Part shown: one piece after another, positions 34,343-43,803 of the stretch
How the letters are laid out: every line of letters starts with the position of its first letter
Position numbering within the stretch: position 1 is the first letter of the stretch
Assembly: GCF_042654245.1 (NCBI RefSeq)
Contig: NZ_JBHSGI010000005.1
Location: forward strand, 124,001-188,000
DNA length: 64,000 nucleotides
Source of the DNA: Seohaeicola_A nanhaiensis
GTDB lineage: Bacteria > Pseudomonadota > Alphaproteobacteria > Rhodobacterales > Rhodobacteraceae
Direction of reading: 5' to 3'
Translations under genes and position numbers: made by a program
The notes under the pieces: model-generated
What the model was told of the DNA's origin: nothing
Seen by the model: only the letters and a program-made list of their open reading frames with translations
The model's database searches: none

Positions 34343-35518
34343 ATGTCCCTCAGCCGCACCCGTTCCACCTTCGCCCCGCCCATCATCGCCGCGCGCCGCT
34401 GGCTCGACGGAGTGGTCTTCCCGCCCGACCGCCCGCTGGTGAACGTCAGCCAGGCCGCCCCGGCCGCGCCGCCACCGCCCGAACTGCGCCAGGTCATGGC
34501 CGACATCGCGCTGCATGACGACTCCGCCCACCTCTACGGCCCCGACCTGGGCCTGCCTGAACTCCGCGCCGAGATCGCCACCCAATGGTCCACCCACTAT
34601 GGCGGCATCATCGACGCAAGCCAGGTCGCGATCACCTCGGGCTGCAATCAGGCCTTCGCTGCCGCGATCAGTGCGCTTACCGGCGAAGGGGATGAAGTCA
34701 TCCTGCCAACCCCCTGGTATTTTAACCACAAGATGTGGCTCGACATGAGCGGAATCACCGCCGTGCCCTTGCCGACCGGCCCCGATATGCTGCCCGATGC
34801 CGCAGCCGCCGCCGCGCTGATTACCTCAAGAACCCGCGCCATTGCACTGGTTTCACCCAACAATCCTGCCGGCGTCGAGTATCCCAGCGAAACCCTCCGC
34901 GCCTTCTTCGACATCGCCCGCGACCGCGGCATCAAATTGATCCTCGACGAGACCTACCGCGACTTCGACGCCCGCAGCGGCGCTGTGCACGATCTCTTCA
35001 CCGATCCCGCCTGGCCCGATACGCTGATCGACCTCTATTCCTTCTCCAAGGCCTACCGCCTCACCGGCCACCGCGTCGGCGCGCTGATCGCCTCCACGGA
35101 CCTGCTGCAGGAGGTCGAGAAGTTCATCGACAGCGTCACCATCTGCCCCAACCAGATCGGCCAGCACGCCGCGCTCTGGGGCATGCGCAACCTCGGCCAG
35201 TGGCTGGCGGGCGAGCGCGACGAAATCCTCGACCGCCGCGCGGCCATCACCGAAGGCTTCCCGCGTCTGGCCGCGAAGGGCTGGAAGTTGCTCGGCCTCG
35301 GCGCCTATTTCGCCTATGTCGAGCACCCCTTCGCCATCGGCTCGGACGAACTGGCCCGCCGCCTCGTATCCGAGGCCGGCGTGCTGCTGCTGCCCGCCAC
35401 GATGTTCGTCCCCGAAGGCGATCCCGCGGGCCAGCGCCAGCTGCGCATCGCCTTCGCCAACCTCGACCGCGCCGGCATCGGCACCATGTTCGACCGCCTC
35501 GAACCCCTGTCCTTCTAA
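34343..35518 (+). CDS. Pyridoxal-phosphate aminotransferase, class I/II
   Basis: The 391-residue fold-type I enzyme shows LYGPDLGLPELRAEIA and TSGCNQAFAAAISAL near the cofactor phosphate cup, VSPNNPAGVEYP (PLP-ring Asn), LDETYRDFD and the Schiff-base block SFSKAYRLTGHRVGAL. It differs clearly from the aminotransferase at 19256, so they are not recent duplicates. Substrate not determined. The gene follows tetR by 57 bases and precedes the PpiD-like gene by 74. Confidence 0.88.
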   Translation: MSLSRTRSTFAPPIIAARRWLDGVVFPPDRPLVNVSQAAPAAPPPPELRQVMADIALHDDSAHLYGPDLGLPELRAEIATQWSTHYGGIIDASQVAITSGCNQAFAAAISALTGEGDEVILPTPWYFNHKMWLDMSGITAVPLPTGPDMLPDAAAAAALITSRTRAIALVSPNNPAGVEYPSETLRAFFDIARDRGIKLILDETYRDFDARSGAVHDLFTDPAWPDTLIDLYSFSKAYRLTGHRVGALIASTDLLQEVEKFIDSVTICPNQIGQHAALWGMRNLGQWLAGERDEILDRRAAITEGFPRLAAKGWKLLGLGAYFAYVEHPFAIGSDELARRLVSEAGVLLLPATMFVPEGDPAGQRQLRIAFANLDRAGIGTMFDRLEPLSF

Positions 35519-35592
35519 GCTTGCCCCCCTCCGGGCGGACGGATAGACAGGGGCGCAATTCTCAGGAAGACCACCGCCAGCAAGGGGGCACA

Positions 35593-37437
35593 ATGGCCGC
35601 GCGCGTCAAGAGTTTGGGGAACACCTTCGTCTGGATCATCCTGGCCCTCCTCATCGTGGGTCTGGCCGGGTTCGGCGCCACCAACCTGTCGGGCACGATA
35701 CGCACCGTCGGCCATGTCGGTGATCAGACGATCAGCGTCGATACCTACGCCCGCGCGCTTCAGAACGAGATCCGCGGGATCGAGGCCCAGACCGGTCAGG
35801 CCCTGCCCATGCAGCAGGTGCGCGCCCTGGGTCTCGACCAGCGCGTTCTCAGCCAGCTTGTCACCATGGCCGCGCTCGACGACGAGGCGGACCGGCTGGG
35901 CGTGTCGATCGGCGACGAGAACCTGCACAAGCAGATCCTGCAAATCCCGGCGTTTCAGGGCATTGACGGCAAGTTCGACCGCGAGGCCTACAAGTTCGCG
36001 CTAGAACGGGCGAACATGAAGGAATCGCAGTTCGAAACCGACCTGCGTCAGGATAGCACCCGCGCTCTCCTCCAGAGCGCGATCACCTCCGGCGTCAAGA
36101 TGCCCGCCGCCCTGACCGACGCGATGGTCGCCTATGTCGGCGCACGCCGCAGCTTCACCTGGGCGCTGCTCGACGACTCCACACTCGCCACCCCCCTGGC
36201 CGAGCCCAGCGAGGAAGACCTCAAGGCGCATTTCGAGGCCCACAAGGATCGCTTCATGCGGCCCGAAACCCGCAAGATCTCCTATGTCCAGCTGACCCCG
36301 GCCATGATGCTGGAAAAGGTCAAGATCGACGATGCCGCGATTCAGGCGCTCTATGACAAGAACCGCGTCGAATACGAACAGCCCGAACGCCGGCTGGTCG
36401 AACGCCTCGTCTTCGCCAACGAAGAGTCGGCCAATACCGCCAAGGCCCAGATCGAAGCCGGAGGCACCACCTTCGAACAGCTCGTGACCGACCGCGGCCT
36501 GACCATCAGCGACGTGGATCTGGGCGATGTCACCGCCGCCGATCTCGGCGCCGCGGCCGATGCCATCTTTGCCGCCGAAGTCGGGGATGTCGTCGGCCCG
36601 CTGCCCTCCGATCTCGGGCCCGCGCTGTTCCGGGTGAACGGCAAGCTCGAAGCGACCAGCACCGGGCTGGACGAGGTACGCGACGAACTCGAGGAAGAAC
36701 TCGCCGGCACCCAGGCGCGCCGGATGATCGAGGCCGAAGTGCCCGGCGTCGAGGACATGCTCGCCGGCGGCGCCACGCTCGAGGATCTGGCTCGCATGAA
36801 GGGTCTGGAACTTGGCACCATCGACTGGACCGCCGACAGCGGCGAAGGCATCGCCGCCTATGCCGATTTCGACAAGGCCGCCGCCGAGGCCAAGGAGGGC
36901 GCCTTCCCCGAGGTGAAATTCCTTGATGACGGCGGCATCTTCGCGCTGCGCCTCGACTCGATCGAACCTCCCCGCGCCAAGACCTTCGAAGAGGCCCGCG
37001 AGGAGGTCGTCGCCGACTGGACCCGCACGGCCACCCAGGCCGCGCTGCAGGCTCAGGCCGAACAGGCCGTGACCAGACTCGCCGTCTCGGGCGATTTCGC
37101 CGAGGCCGGCCTGACGCCGAAAACCGAAACCGGGCTGATGCGCACCGCCTTCATCGACGGCCTGCCACAGGATTTCATGGCCCAGGTCTTCGAGATGAAC
37201 AAAGGCGATGTCCGCGTCCTGCCCGCCGAGACGGGCGTGATCGTCGTCCGGCTGGACGACGTCCTGCCGCCTGACCAGTCCGAGGATATGGCCCAGACGC
37301 GCAAGGCGGTCTCCGAACGCCAAAGCCAGGCACTGGCCGAGGCCCTGTTCAACGCCTATGCCCAAGACGTGCAGCTGCGGGCCCGCCCCCGGATCGACGA
37401 ACGCGCGCTCGCGGCCGTGCTCGGCAGCTTCCAGTAA
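35593..37437 (+). CDS. PpiD-like periplasmic peptidyl-prolyl isomerase/chaperone
   Basis: The 614-residue protein starts with an N-terminal membrane anchor (TFVWIILALLIVGLAGFGA at residues 11-29) and a SurA-N-like helical region. It has a parvulin-type region (RRLVERLVFANEESANTAKA to GDVVGPLPSDLGPALFRVNG, about residues 270-355) and a long helical C-terminus. This is the PpiD/SurA layout of an inner-membrane-tethered chaperone assisting exported proteins. ATG 35593 was chosen because the hydrophobic anchor starts just after it. trpE begins 9 bases after its stop. Confidence 0.9.
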   Translation: MAARVKSLGNTFVWIILALLIVGLAGFGATNLSGTIRTVGHVGDQTISVDTYARALQNEIRGIEAQTGQALPMQQVRALGLDQRVLSQLVTMAALDDEADRLGVSIGDENLHKQILQIPAFQGIDGKFDREAYKFALERANMKESQFETDLRQDSTRALLQSAITSGVKMPAALTDAMVAYVGARRSFTWALLDDSTLATPLAEPSEEDLKAHFEAHKDRFMRPETRKISYVQLTPAMMLEKVKIDDAAIQALYDKNRVEYEQPERRLVERLVFANEESANTAKAQIEAGGTTFEQLVTDRGLTISDVDLGDVTAADLGAAADAIFAAEVGDVVGPLPSDLGPALFRVNGKLEATSTGLDEVRDELEEELAGTQARRMIEAEVPGVEDMLAGGATLEDLARMKGLELGTIDWTADSGEGIAAYADFDKAAAEAKEGAFPEVKFLDDGGIFALRLDSIEPPRAKTFEEAREEVVADWTRTATQAALQAQAEQAVTRLAVSGDFAEAGLTPKTETGLMRTAFIDGLPQDFMAQVFEMNKGDVRVLPAETGVIVVRLDDVLPPDQSEDMAQTRKAVSERQSQALAEALFNAYAQDVQLRARPRIDERALAAVLGSFQ

Positions 37438-37446
37438 GCGAACACG

Positions 37447-38958
37447 ATGGCCCTCGTCCCTGACTTCGACACTTTCGCCGCGGCCTACAAGGCCGGGCGC
37501 AACCAGGTCGTCTACACCCGTCTCGCGGCCGATCTCGACACGCCGGTCTCACTGATGCTCAAGCTGACCGGCGCCCAGAAGGACGCCTTCATGCTCGAGT
37601 CGGTAACCGGCGGCGAGGTGCGCGGGCGCTATTCGATCATCGGCACCAAGCCCGACCTGATCTGGCGCTGCCGGGGCGAGATGTCCGAGCTGAACCGCTC
37701 CGCCCGCTTCGATCCCGATGCCTTCGACGCGCTCGACGGCAACCCGCTCGACACCCTGCGCGCGCTGATCGCCGAAAGCCGGATCGACCTGCCCGAGGAT
37801 CTGCCCCAGGCCGCCGCCGGCCTCTTCGGCTATCTCGGCTACGACATGGTGCGGCTGGTCGAACACCTGCCCGACGTGAACCCGGACCCGCTCGGGATGC
37901 CCGATGCGGTGATGCTGCGCCCCTCGGTCGTGGCGGTGCTCGACGGCGTCAAGGGCGAGGTCACGGTCGTCTCTCCCGCCTGGGTCAACGACGGCCTCTC
38001 CCCGCGTGCCGCCTATGCGCAGGCGGCCGAACGGGTGATGGACGCGGTGCGCGATCTCGAACGGGCCATGCCTTCGGAAACCCGCGACCTCGGCGATGCC
38101 CACGAACCCGGCCCGCCGGTGTCGAACTTTACCAAGGAGGGCTACAAGGCTGCGGTCGAAAAGGCCCGCGACTACATCCGCGCCGGCGACATCTTCCAGG
38201 TCGTCCCCTCGCAGCGCTGGACGTCGGAGTTCCGCGAACCGCCCTTCGCGCTTTATCGCAGCCTGCGGCGCACCAACCCGTCGCCCTTCATGTTCTATTT
38301 CAACTTCGGTGGCTTCCAGGTGATCGGCGCCAGCCCCGAAATCCTCGTCCGCGTCTTCGGCCGCGAGGTGACGATCCGCCCCATCGCCGGCACCCGGCCC
38401 CGCGGCGCGACGCCGGAACAGGACCGCGCGCTCGAAGCCGACCTGCTGGCAGACCAGAAAGAACGCGCCGAACACCTGATGCTGCTCGACCTCGGCCGCA
38501 ACGACGCGGGCCGCGTCAGCAAAATCGGCACCGTCCGCCCGACCGAACAGTTCATCATCGAACGCTACAGCCACGTCATGCACATCGTCTCGAACGTGGT
38601 GGGCGAGCTGGACGAGGGCAAGGACGCGCTCGACGCCTTCTTCGCCGGCATGCCGGCGGGCACCGTCAGCGGCGCCCCCAAGGTACGCGCGATGCAGATC
38701 ATCGACGAGCTGGAACCCGAGAAACGCGGCGTCTACGGCGGCGGCGTCGGCTATTTCAGCGCCGGCGGCGACATGGACATGTGCATCGCGCTGCGCACGG
38801 CGGTGGTGCAGGACCAGAAGCTCTACATCCAGGCGGGCGGCGGCGTGGTCTTCGACAGCGACCCCGAGGCCGAATTCCAGGAAACCGTCCACAAGTCCAA
38901 CGCCATCCGCCGCGCAGCCGCCGACGCCGCGCGCTTTGGCGGGTCGGGGAACCGCTGA
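37447..38958 (+). CDS. trpE: Anthranilate synthase component I
   Basis: The 503-residue chorismate-utilising enzyme makes anthranilate with glutamine-derived ammonia from TrpG. FMLESVTGGEVRGRYSIIG near the N-terminus holds the tryptophan-feedback region (LLES equivalent). The catalytic domain shows DIFQVVPSQRW, FGGFQVIGASPEILVR, PIAGTRPRGATPEQD and LGRNDAGRVSKIGTV. There is no leader or attenuator because only 9 bases separate it from the PpiD-like gene. trpG, trpD and trpC are not in the window. Confidence 0.96.
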   Translation: MALVPDFDTFAAAYKAGRNQVVYTRLAADLDTPVSLMLKLTGAQKDAFMLESVTGGEVRGRYSIIGTKPDLIWRCRGEMSELNRSARFDPDAFDALDGNPLDTLRALIAESRIDLPEDLPQAAAGLFGYLGYDMVRLVEHLPDVNPDPLGMPDAVMLRPSVVAVLDGVKGEVTVVSPAWVNDGLSPRAAYAQAAERVMDAVRDLERAMPSETRDLGDAHEPGPPVSNFTKEGYKAAVEKARDYIRAGDIFQVVPSQRWTSEFREPPFALYRSLRRTNPSPFMFYFNFGGFQVIGASPEILVRVFGREVTIRPIAGTRPRGATPEQDRALEADLLADQKERAEHLMLLDLGRNDAGRVSKIGTVRPTEQFIIERYSHVMHIVSNVVGELDEGKDALDAFFAGMPAGTVSGAPKVRAMQIIDELEPEKRGVYGGGVGYFSAGGDMDMCIALRTAVVQDQKLYIQAGGGVVFDSDPEAEFQETVHKSNAIRRAAADAARFGGSGNR

Positions 38959-38994
38959 CCTCGGGGGAAAGCGCCCGCGGCACCCGCGCGATGT

Positions 38995-39058
38995 GAGTAT
39001 TTGAAGAGAGAAGAAGCAAGAGACCGCGCACCTGATCTTCTTCTCTTCATAAATACTC
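38995..39058. repeat. Convergent pair of GAGTATTT elements (copies 3 and 4)
   Basis: Copy 3 on the plus strand is GAGTATTTG...AGAGAAGAAGC (38995-39017). Copy 4 on the minus strand is GAGTATTT...AGAGAAGAAG (39058-39036). Each is oriented with its own upstream gene, trpE and the AidB-like gene. Together they form a long inverted repeat (AGAAGAAG against CTTCTTCT) that can act as a bidirectional terminator. Confidence 0.7.
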
Positions 39059-39091
39059 AAAACGGCGCAACGCCCGGGCCGCTCCCTGGGA

Positions 39092-40711
39092 TCAATGCTC
39101 CAGCCGCCCCAGGATCGCCGCCACGTCCACGCCGCCGATCGCCCCCGTGATCCGCCCCGACTCGCCCAGGCGGCTGCCTGCGTAGCCCGTGCCCACCGCC
39201 TCCGGCGCATGGCGCAGCAGGACCGAGGCGGTAAGAAGCACGGCCAGCGACTCGGCAAACCAACGCGCCTCCGCCTCGGCCGGCAAACCCGGCCAGCGCT
39301 CCAGATGCGCCTTCAACGCCGCGTCGTATCGTGCATCGGCCCCCCGCGCGGCGGCCAGCTCGTCGCGCAGCACCTCGCCCGCCAGAGGCTCCTTCGCCAG
39401 CGTCCGCAGGATGTCGAGGCAGATCACATTGCCCGACCCCTCCCAGATCCCGTTCAGCGGAGCCTCGCGGTAATACATCGGCATCGGCGTCTCCTCGACA
39501 TAGCCCATGCCGCCCAGAACCTCCATCGCCTCATAGGTCACCTGCGGGCAGCGCTTGTTGTTGAGGAACTTCGCCAGCGCCACGCCGATCCGGGCAAAGG
39601 CCCGGTCCGCCTCAGCGGTCCCGTCAAAGGCGCGCGCCACCCGCAGCCCCAGCGCCAGCGCGCCCTCCACGTCCAGCGCCAGATCGGCCAGCACCGCCCG
39701 CATCAGCGGCTGGTCGATCAGCCCGCGCTGGAACACGCGGCGGTGCCGCACCCAGTGCAGCGCCTCCCCCAGCGCGCCGCGCATCAGCCCGGCTGGCGCC
39801 ATCGCGGTGTCGAGCCTGGTATGATGCACCATCTCGATGATCGTGCGCACGCCCTGCCCTTCTTCTCCCAGCAGATACGCCAGCGCGCCGTGATACTCGA
39901 TCTCGGCCGAGGCATTGGCCTTGTTGCCCAGCTTGTCCTTCAGCCGCATCAGGTGGATCGCGTTGCGCTCGCCCTCCAGCCAGCGCGGCACGAGGAAACA
40001 GCTAAGGCCATTGGCCGTCTGCGCCAGCGTCAGGAACCCGTCCGACATCGGCGCCGAGCAGAACCACTTGTGCCCCGTCAGCCGCCAGTGATCGCCCGCC
40101 GGCTCGGCCCGCGTCGCATTGGCACGCACGTCCGACCCGCCCTGCTTCTCGGTCATCGCCATGCCCAGCGTCGCCCCCGCCTTCTCCGCCACCGGCCGCA
40201 CAGAGGGATCGTACGCGCGCGAGACCAGTTTGGGCCGCCACTCCGCCGCCAGCGTCTCCGAGGCCGCCAGCGCCGGAACCGCCGCATAGGTCATCGTCAT
40301 CGGACAGCAGGTGCCCGGCTCGATCTGGCTGTGCAGATAGACCATCGCCGCATGGGTGACATGGCCGCCCGTCCCGCCCTCCCAGGCAACGGCGGCGTAT
40401 CCGCCGCCGATCCCCGCCGCCATCAGCTGGTGATAGGCCGGATGAAACTGCACCTCGTCCAGCCGCCGCCCCGCCCGGTCGAAGGTGCGCAGCTCGGGCA
40501 AGACGCGATTGGCCTCCCGCGCCGCGGCGCGCATCGCGGCGGTGCCCAGCGTCGCGCCATAGGCGGCCAGCGCCTCCGCCTGCCCGCCCTCGCGCGCGAT
40601 CGCCTCGCGCAGCGGTGCGTCCTGCGCCCAGAGGTCGGCATCGCCGCGCTCGGGCGGCTGGTTGGTCACGTCATGGGTCGGCAGGTGGCTCTGCGGGCTC
40701 GGAATATGCAT
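39092..40711 (-). CDS. AidB-like acyl-CoA dehydrogenase family protein
   Basis: The 539-residue flavoprotein follows the AidB subgroup through its whole length (E. coli AidB is about 540 residues). Motifs are TEKQGGSDVRANATRAE, GHKWFCSAPMSDGFLTLAQ, RLKDKLGNKANASAEIEYHG, GVRTIIEMVHHTRLDTAMAP and GMGYVEETPMPMYYREAPLN. AidB is part of the adaptive response to DNA methylation and binds DNA and FAD; the reaction is not settled. ATG 40709-40711 lies 7 bases from AAGGAGA. No ada or alkB gene is nearby, so regulation is unknown. Divergent from the GH25 gene. Confidence 0.9.
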   Translation of the reverse strand: MHIPSPQSHLPTHDVTNQPPERGDADLWAQDAPLREAIAREGGQAEALAAYGATLGTAAMRAAAREANRVLPELRTFDRAGRRLDEVQFHPAYHQLMAAGIGGGYAAVAWEGGTGGHVTHAAMVYLHSQIEPGTCCPMTMTYAAVPALAASETLAAEWRPKLVSRAYDPSVRPVAEKAGATLGMAMTEKQGGSDVRANATRAEPAGDHWRLTGHKWFCSAPMSDGFLTLAQTANGLSCFLVPRWLEGERNAIHLMRLKDKLGNKANASAEIEYHGALAYLLGEEGQGVRTIIEMVHHTRLDTAMAPAGLMRGALGEALHWVRHRRVFQRGLIDQPLMRAVLADLALDVEGALALGLRVARAFDGTAEADRAFARIGVALAKFLNNKRCPQVTYEAMEVLGGMGYVEETPMPMYYREAPLNGIWEGSGNVICLDILRTLAKEPLAGEVLRDELAAARGADARYDAALKAHLERWPGLPAEAEARWFAESLAVLLTASVLLRHAPEAVGTGYAGSRLGESGRITGAIGGVDVAAILGRLEH

Positions 40712-40848
40712 CGGGGGTCTCCTTGAACCCCGAGGATAGACCCGCCTCCGCCCCTTGTCCAAGCGGCGCGGCGCGCATGCCTCGCGCAAGGCTTGCCACC
40801 GGCCCCCCCACGCGGGTTAATGTCCGCAGAGCCTAGGAGACGCCCCGC

Positions 40849-41637
40849 ATGAGACATCTCGCCCTCGCCCTGACCCTGCTGCTCGCCGCCTGCGGCACAA
40901 GGTCAGCCGCGCCGCCTGTGGTGGTGCCCAGCGAGCCGCGCCTGGCCTTCGCCCCTGCCCCCCGCTTCGGCGATCTCAAGCCGCACGACTGGTCCGGCCG
41001 CGCGCCGCACAACTACCCGGTCCACGGCATCGACGTCGCCCGCTATCAGGGCGTGATCGACTGGCAGCAGGTGGCCCGCTCGGGCGTCAGCTTCGCCTAT
41101 CTCAAGGCGACCGAGGGCGGCGACGTCATCGACCCGATGTTCGCCGACAACCGCCGCGGCGCCGCCCGCGCCGGCCTGCGCCAGGGCGCCTATCACTACT
41201 TCTACTTCTGCCGGCCTGCCGCCGAACAGGCGCGCTGGTTCATCCGCCACGTGCCCCGCGATGCCAGCGCCCTGCCCCATGTGCTCGACATGGAGTGGAA
41301 CCACCGTTCGCCCACCTGCCGCCTGCGCCCTGACGGCGCCAAGGTGCGGGCCGAGGCGCGCATCTTCCTCGACATCCTCGAACGCCACTACGGCCGCCGC
41401 CCCATCGTCTACACCACCCCCGACTTCTACCGCGACACCGGGATCGGGGCGCTCTCGGGCACCGAATTCTGGCTTCGCTCGGTCGCGGGCCACCCGTCCG
41501 AGGTCTATCCCGGCGCGCACTGGACCTTCTGGCAGTATACCGGCACCGGCGTGGTGCCCGGCGTCGGCGGCCCGGTCGACATAAACGTCTTCTCCGGCTC
41601 GCCCGAAAGCTGGCTCGCCTGGTCCGGCCCGATCTGA
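40849..41637 (+). CDS. Glycoside hydrolase family 25 (lysozyme-like) lipoprotein
   Basis: The 262-residue protein has a lipoprotein signal (LLLAAC, lipidated Cys15) and a GH25 catalytic domain from about residue 57. The catalytic aspartate is D62 (HGIDVARYQGVIDW), and D147-x-E149 (HVLDMEW) gives the acidic pair used to cleave muramic-acid glycosidic bonds. The C-terminus HWTFWQYTGTG...VDINVFSG is standard. It would act on peptidoglycan from a membrane anchor. AGGAGA precedes the ATG. It stands alone, divergent from the AidB-like gene. Confidence 0.92.
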   Translation: MRHLALALTLLLAACGTRSAAPPVVVPSEPRLAFAPAPRFGDLKPHDWSGRAPHNYPVHGIDVARYQGVIDWQQVARSGVSFAYLKATEGGDVIDPMFADNRRGAARAGLRQGAYHYFYFCRPAAEQARWFIRHVPRDASALPHVLDMEWNHRSPTCRLRPDGAKVRAEARIFLDILERHYGRRPIVYTTPDFYRDTGIGALSGTEFWLRSVAGHPSEVYPGAHWTFWQYTGTGVVPGVGGPVDINVFSGSPESWLAWSGPI

Positions 41638-41703
41638 CGCGCCGATTGCACAGGCCGCCAAGCGCTGGCAAGACAGGGGCGAAGACCGGGGAGGGACGCG
41701 CGC

Positions 41704-42600
41704 ATGGACAAAGCCGAATGGATCGCGGTGGATTGGGGCACCTCCACCCTGCGCCTCTGGGCGATGCAGGGCGACAGGGTTCTGGCCGAACGCCGCGGCG
41801 ACGACGGCATGGGCCGCCTCGACCCGGGCCAGTATGAACCTACCCTCCTGCGCCACGCCGAGGACTGGCTGACGCCCGGCCGCGTGACCGAGGTTCTGGT
41901 CTGCGGCATGGCCGGCGCCCGCACCGGCTGGCACGAGGCACCCTACCGCCCGGTGCCCTGCACCCCCGCCGGGCCCGGCGCGGTCAGCGTCGATACCGCC
42001 GATCCCCGCCTGTCGGTGCGCATCCTGCCCGGCCTCTCCCAGGCCCGCCCCGCCGACGTCATGCGCGGCGAGGAAACCCAGATCGCCGGCTTTCTCGCCT
42101 CCCGCCCCCGCTTCGACGGCGTGCTCTGCCTGCCCGGCACCCATACCAAATGGGTGCAGATCAGCGCGGGCGAGGTCGTCAGCTTCCGCACCTTCATGAC
42201 CGGCGAGCTCTTCGCGCTGCTCTCGACCCAATCGGTCCTGCGCCTCTCGGTCGCGCCCGGGGGCAGCGACGCCGCCGTCTTCCGGCAGGCGCTCGGCGAC
42301 GCGATCTCGCGCCCCGAATCGCTGGCTTCCGCGCTTTTCTCGCTCCGCGCGGCGCATTTGCTCGAAGGCCAGGATCCGGTTGCGGCGCGCGCACGCCTCT
42401 CCGGACTGCTGATCGGCCTGGAACTGGCCGGCGCGCGGCCCTGGTGGCTCGGCGCGCAGGTCGTGCTGATCGGCGCGGCGGGCGTCACCGACCCCTACCG
42501 GGCCGCGCTTGCCGAACAGGGCCTGACCGCCGAGGTGGTCTCGGGCGAATCGATGGTGCTCGCCGGCCTCTGCGCCGCAAGAACAGGAGACCTGGCATGA
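41704..42600 (+). CDS. dgoK: 2-dehydro-3-deoxygalactonokinase
   Basis: This 298-residue kinase phosphorylates 2-keto-3-deoxygalactonate in the De Ley-Doudoroff galactose pathway. Family features are the N-terminal phosphate loop WIAVDWGTSTLRLWAM, CGMAGARTGWHEAPY, and CLPGTHTKWVQI before FRTFMTGELFALL. Full length. GGGAGGGA precedes the ATG, and the gene overlaps dgoA by four bases. A galactonate dehydratase or transporter is not present here. Confidence 0.94.
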   Translation: MDKAEWIAVDWGTSTLRLWAMQGDRVLAERRGDDGMGRLDPGQYEPTLLRHAEDWLTPGRVTEVLVCGMAGARTGWHEAPYRPVPCTPAGPGAVSVDTADPRLSVRILPGLSQARPADVMRGEETQIAGFLASRPRFDGVLCLPGTHTKWVQISAGEVVSFRTFMTGELFALLSTQSVLRLSVAPGGSDAAVFRQALGDAISRPESLASALFSLRAAHLLEGQDPVAARARLSGLLIGLELAGARPWWLGAQVVLIGAAGVTDPYRAALAEQGLTAEVVSGESMVLAGLCAARTGDLA

Positions 42601-43211
42601 GCCGTCCGATCATAGCGATTCTGCGCGGCGTGACCCCCGACGAGGTCGAACCCATCGCCGACGCATTGGTGAGCGCCGGAATCGACCGCATCGAGGTGCC
42701 GCTGAACTCCCCCGATCCCTTCGCCTCCATTGCGAAGCTCGCCGGCCGCTTCGGGGACAGCGCGCTGATCGGCGCCGGCACCGTGCTCGAACCACATCAG
42801 GTGACACAGGTGCAGGTCGCCGGAGGCCGGCTTGTCGTCTCCCCCGACATGAACCCCGAGGTGATCCGCGCCACCAAGGCCGCAGGGATGCGCTCCTACC
42901 CCGGCGTGATGACCCCATCCGAAGCCTTCGCCGCCCTGCGCGCGGGGGCCGACGGGCTGAAACTCTTCCCAGGCTCGCTGATCGGCCCGGCCGGACTGGC
43001 GGCGATGCGGGCGGTTCTGCCCCCCGGCACCGAAGTGCTGGCCGTCGGGGGCGCGGCCCCCGGAAATTTCAAGGAATGGATCGCCGCCGGCGCAGATGGA
43101 TTCGGCATCGGCACCGCCATCTACCGCCCAGGCGACAGCGCCGCGACCGTTGCCCGCAAGGCGGCCGAAATCGTGACGGCCTTCGACGCGGCCCACGCCG
43201 GAACCGCCTGA
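42597..43211 (+). CDS. dgoA: 2-dehydro-3-deoxy-6-phosphogalactonate aldolase
   Basis: The 204-residue class I aldolase of the KDPG/KDPGal family cleaves the product of DgoK to pyruvate and glyceraldehyde 3-phosphate. E33 (IEVPLNSP) is the acid/base residue and K121 (GLKLFPGS) the Schiff-base lysine. IEVPLNSP instead of the KDPG-type 'IEVTLRT' supports the galactonate isoenzyme, as does pairing with dgoK. The ATG is shared with the dgoK stop (ATGA). About 110 bases to tRNA-Asp contain a weak AAGGAAA/TTTCCTT inverted repeat (43234-43264). Confidence 0.94.
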   Translation: MSRPIIAILRGVTPDEVEPIADALVSAGIDRIEVPLNSPDPFASIAKLAGRFGDSALIGAGTVLEPHQVTQVQVAGGRLVVSPDMNPEVIRATKAAGMRSYPGVMTPSEAFAALRAGADGLKLFPGSLIGPAGLAAMRAVLPPGTEVLAVGGAAPGNFKEWIAAGADGFGIGTAIYRPGDSAATVARKAAEIVTAFDAAHAGTA

Positions 43212-43322
43212 CCGCCACAGCCGCAAATCACCTAAGGAAATACGGATAAAGCCATGGTTTCCTTGGGCATTCCCATCTTTTCAGGAACGCCGGGGAAGAT
43301 CACTTGTCATTTGGAAGAGAAG

Positions 43323-43399
43323 TGGCGCGGTTGACGGGGCTCGAACCCGCGACCCCCGGCGTGACAGGCCGGTACTCTAACCGACTGAGCTACAACCGC
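43323..43399 (-). tRNA. tRNA-Asp(GUC), CCA encoded
   Basis: The minus strand folds into a cloverleaf with acceptor GCGGTTG/CAACCGC, anticodon arm around CTGTCAC (anticodon GTC) and T-arm GGTTCGAGCC. Discriminator G, and CCA encoded at 43325-43323. Length is 77 bases with CCA. Confidence 0.97.
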
Positions 43400-43588
43400 G
43401 CGTGGGGGTCGAGATAGGCTATGCCCGGAATGGCGTCAAGCGCCTTTTGGCAGGAATTTTCGATCCTTTTCAAATGCCGCCGCCAAAGCCCGAAACTCTC
43501 GGGTCCGACGAAGGAACGCCCGGCCATCTGTTCGGTCCGGGCGACGGCAATGTAGGGAAGAGTAATGGCGGCAGTTTGCCGGATCATC

Positions 43589-43672
43589 TGGTGCGGGTGG
43601 GGAGAGTCGAACTCCCACGCCTTGCGGCGGAGCATTTTGAGTGCCCTGCGTCTACCATTCCGCCACACCCGC
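43589..43672 (-). tRNA. tRNA-Leu(CAA), CCA encoded
   Basis: The minus strand starts GCGGGTGTGGCGGAATGGTAGACGC in effect (acceptor GCGGGTG with CACCCGC, D-loop GGTAGACGC). The anticodon loop is CTCAAAA (CAA), with a long class II variable arm (CCGCCGCAAGGCG) and T-arm GTTCGACTC. Discriminator A, CCA encoded. It lies 189 bases upstream of tRNA-Asp on the same strand; the spacer holds no recognised gene. Confidence 0.96.
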
Positions 43673-43803
43673 AACGCCCTGACCTCTAGCGCGCCGCGCG
43701 GCGCTCGGCAAGACGGCGGTGCAGGGAATCGGTGACAGTTGACCCGGCCCCTCAGCCGTGGTCTTGCAGTCAGGCAAGTAACAAGTGGCGTGGCGGGTTT
43801 GCG

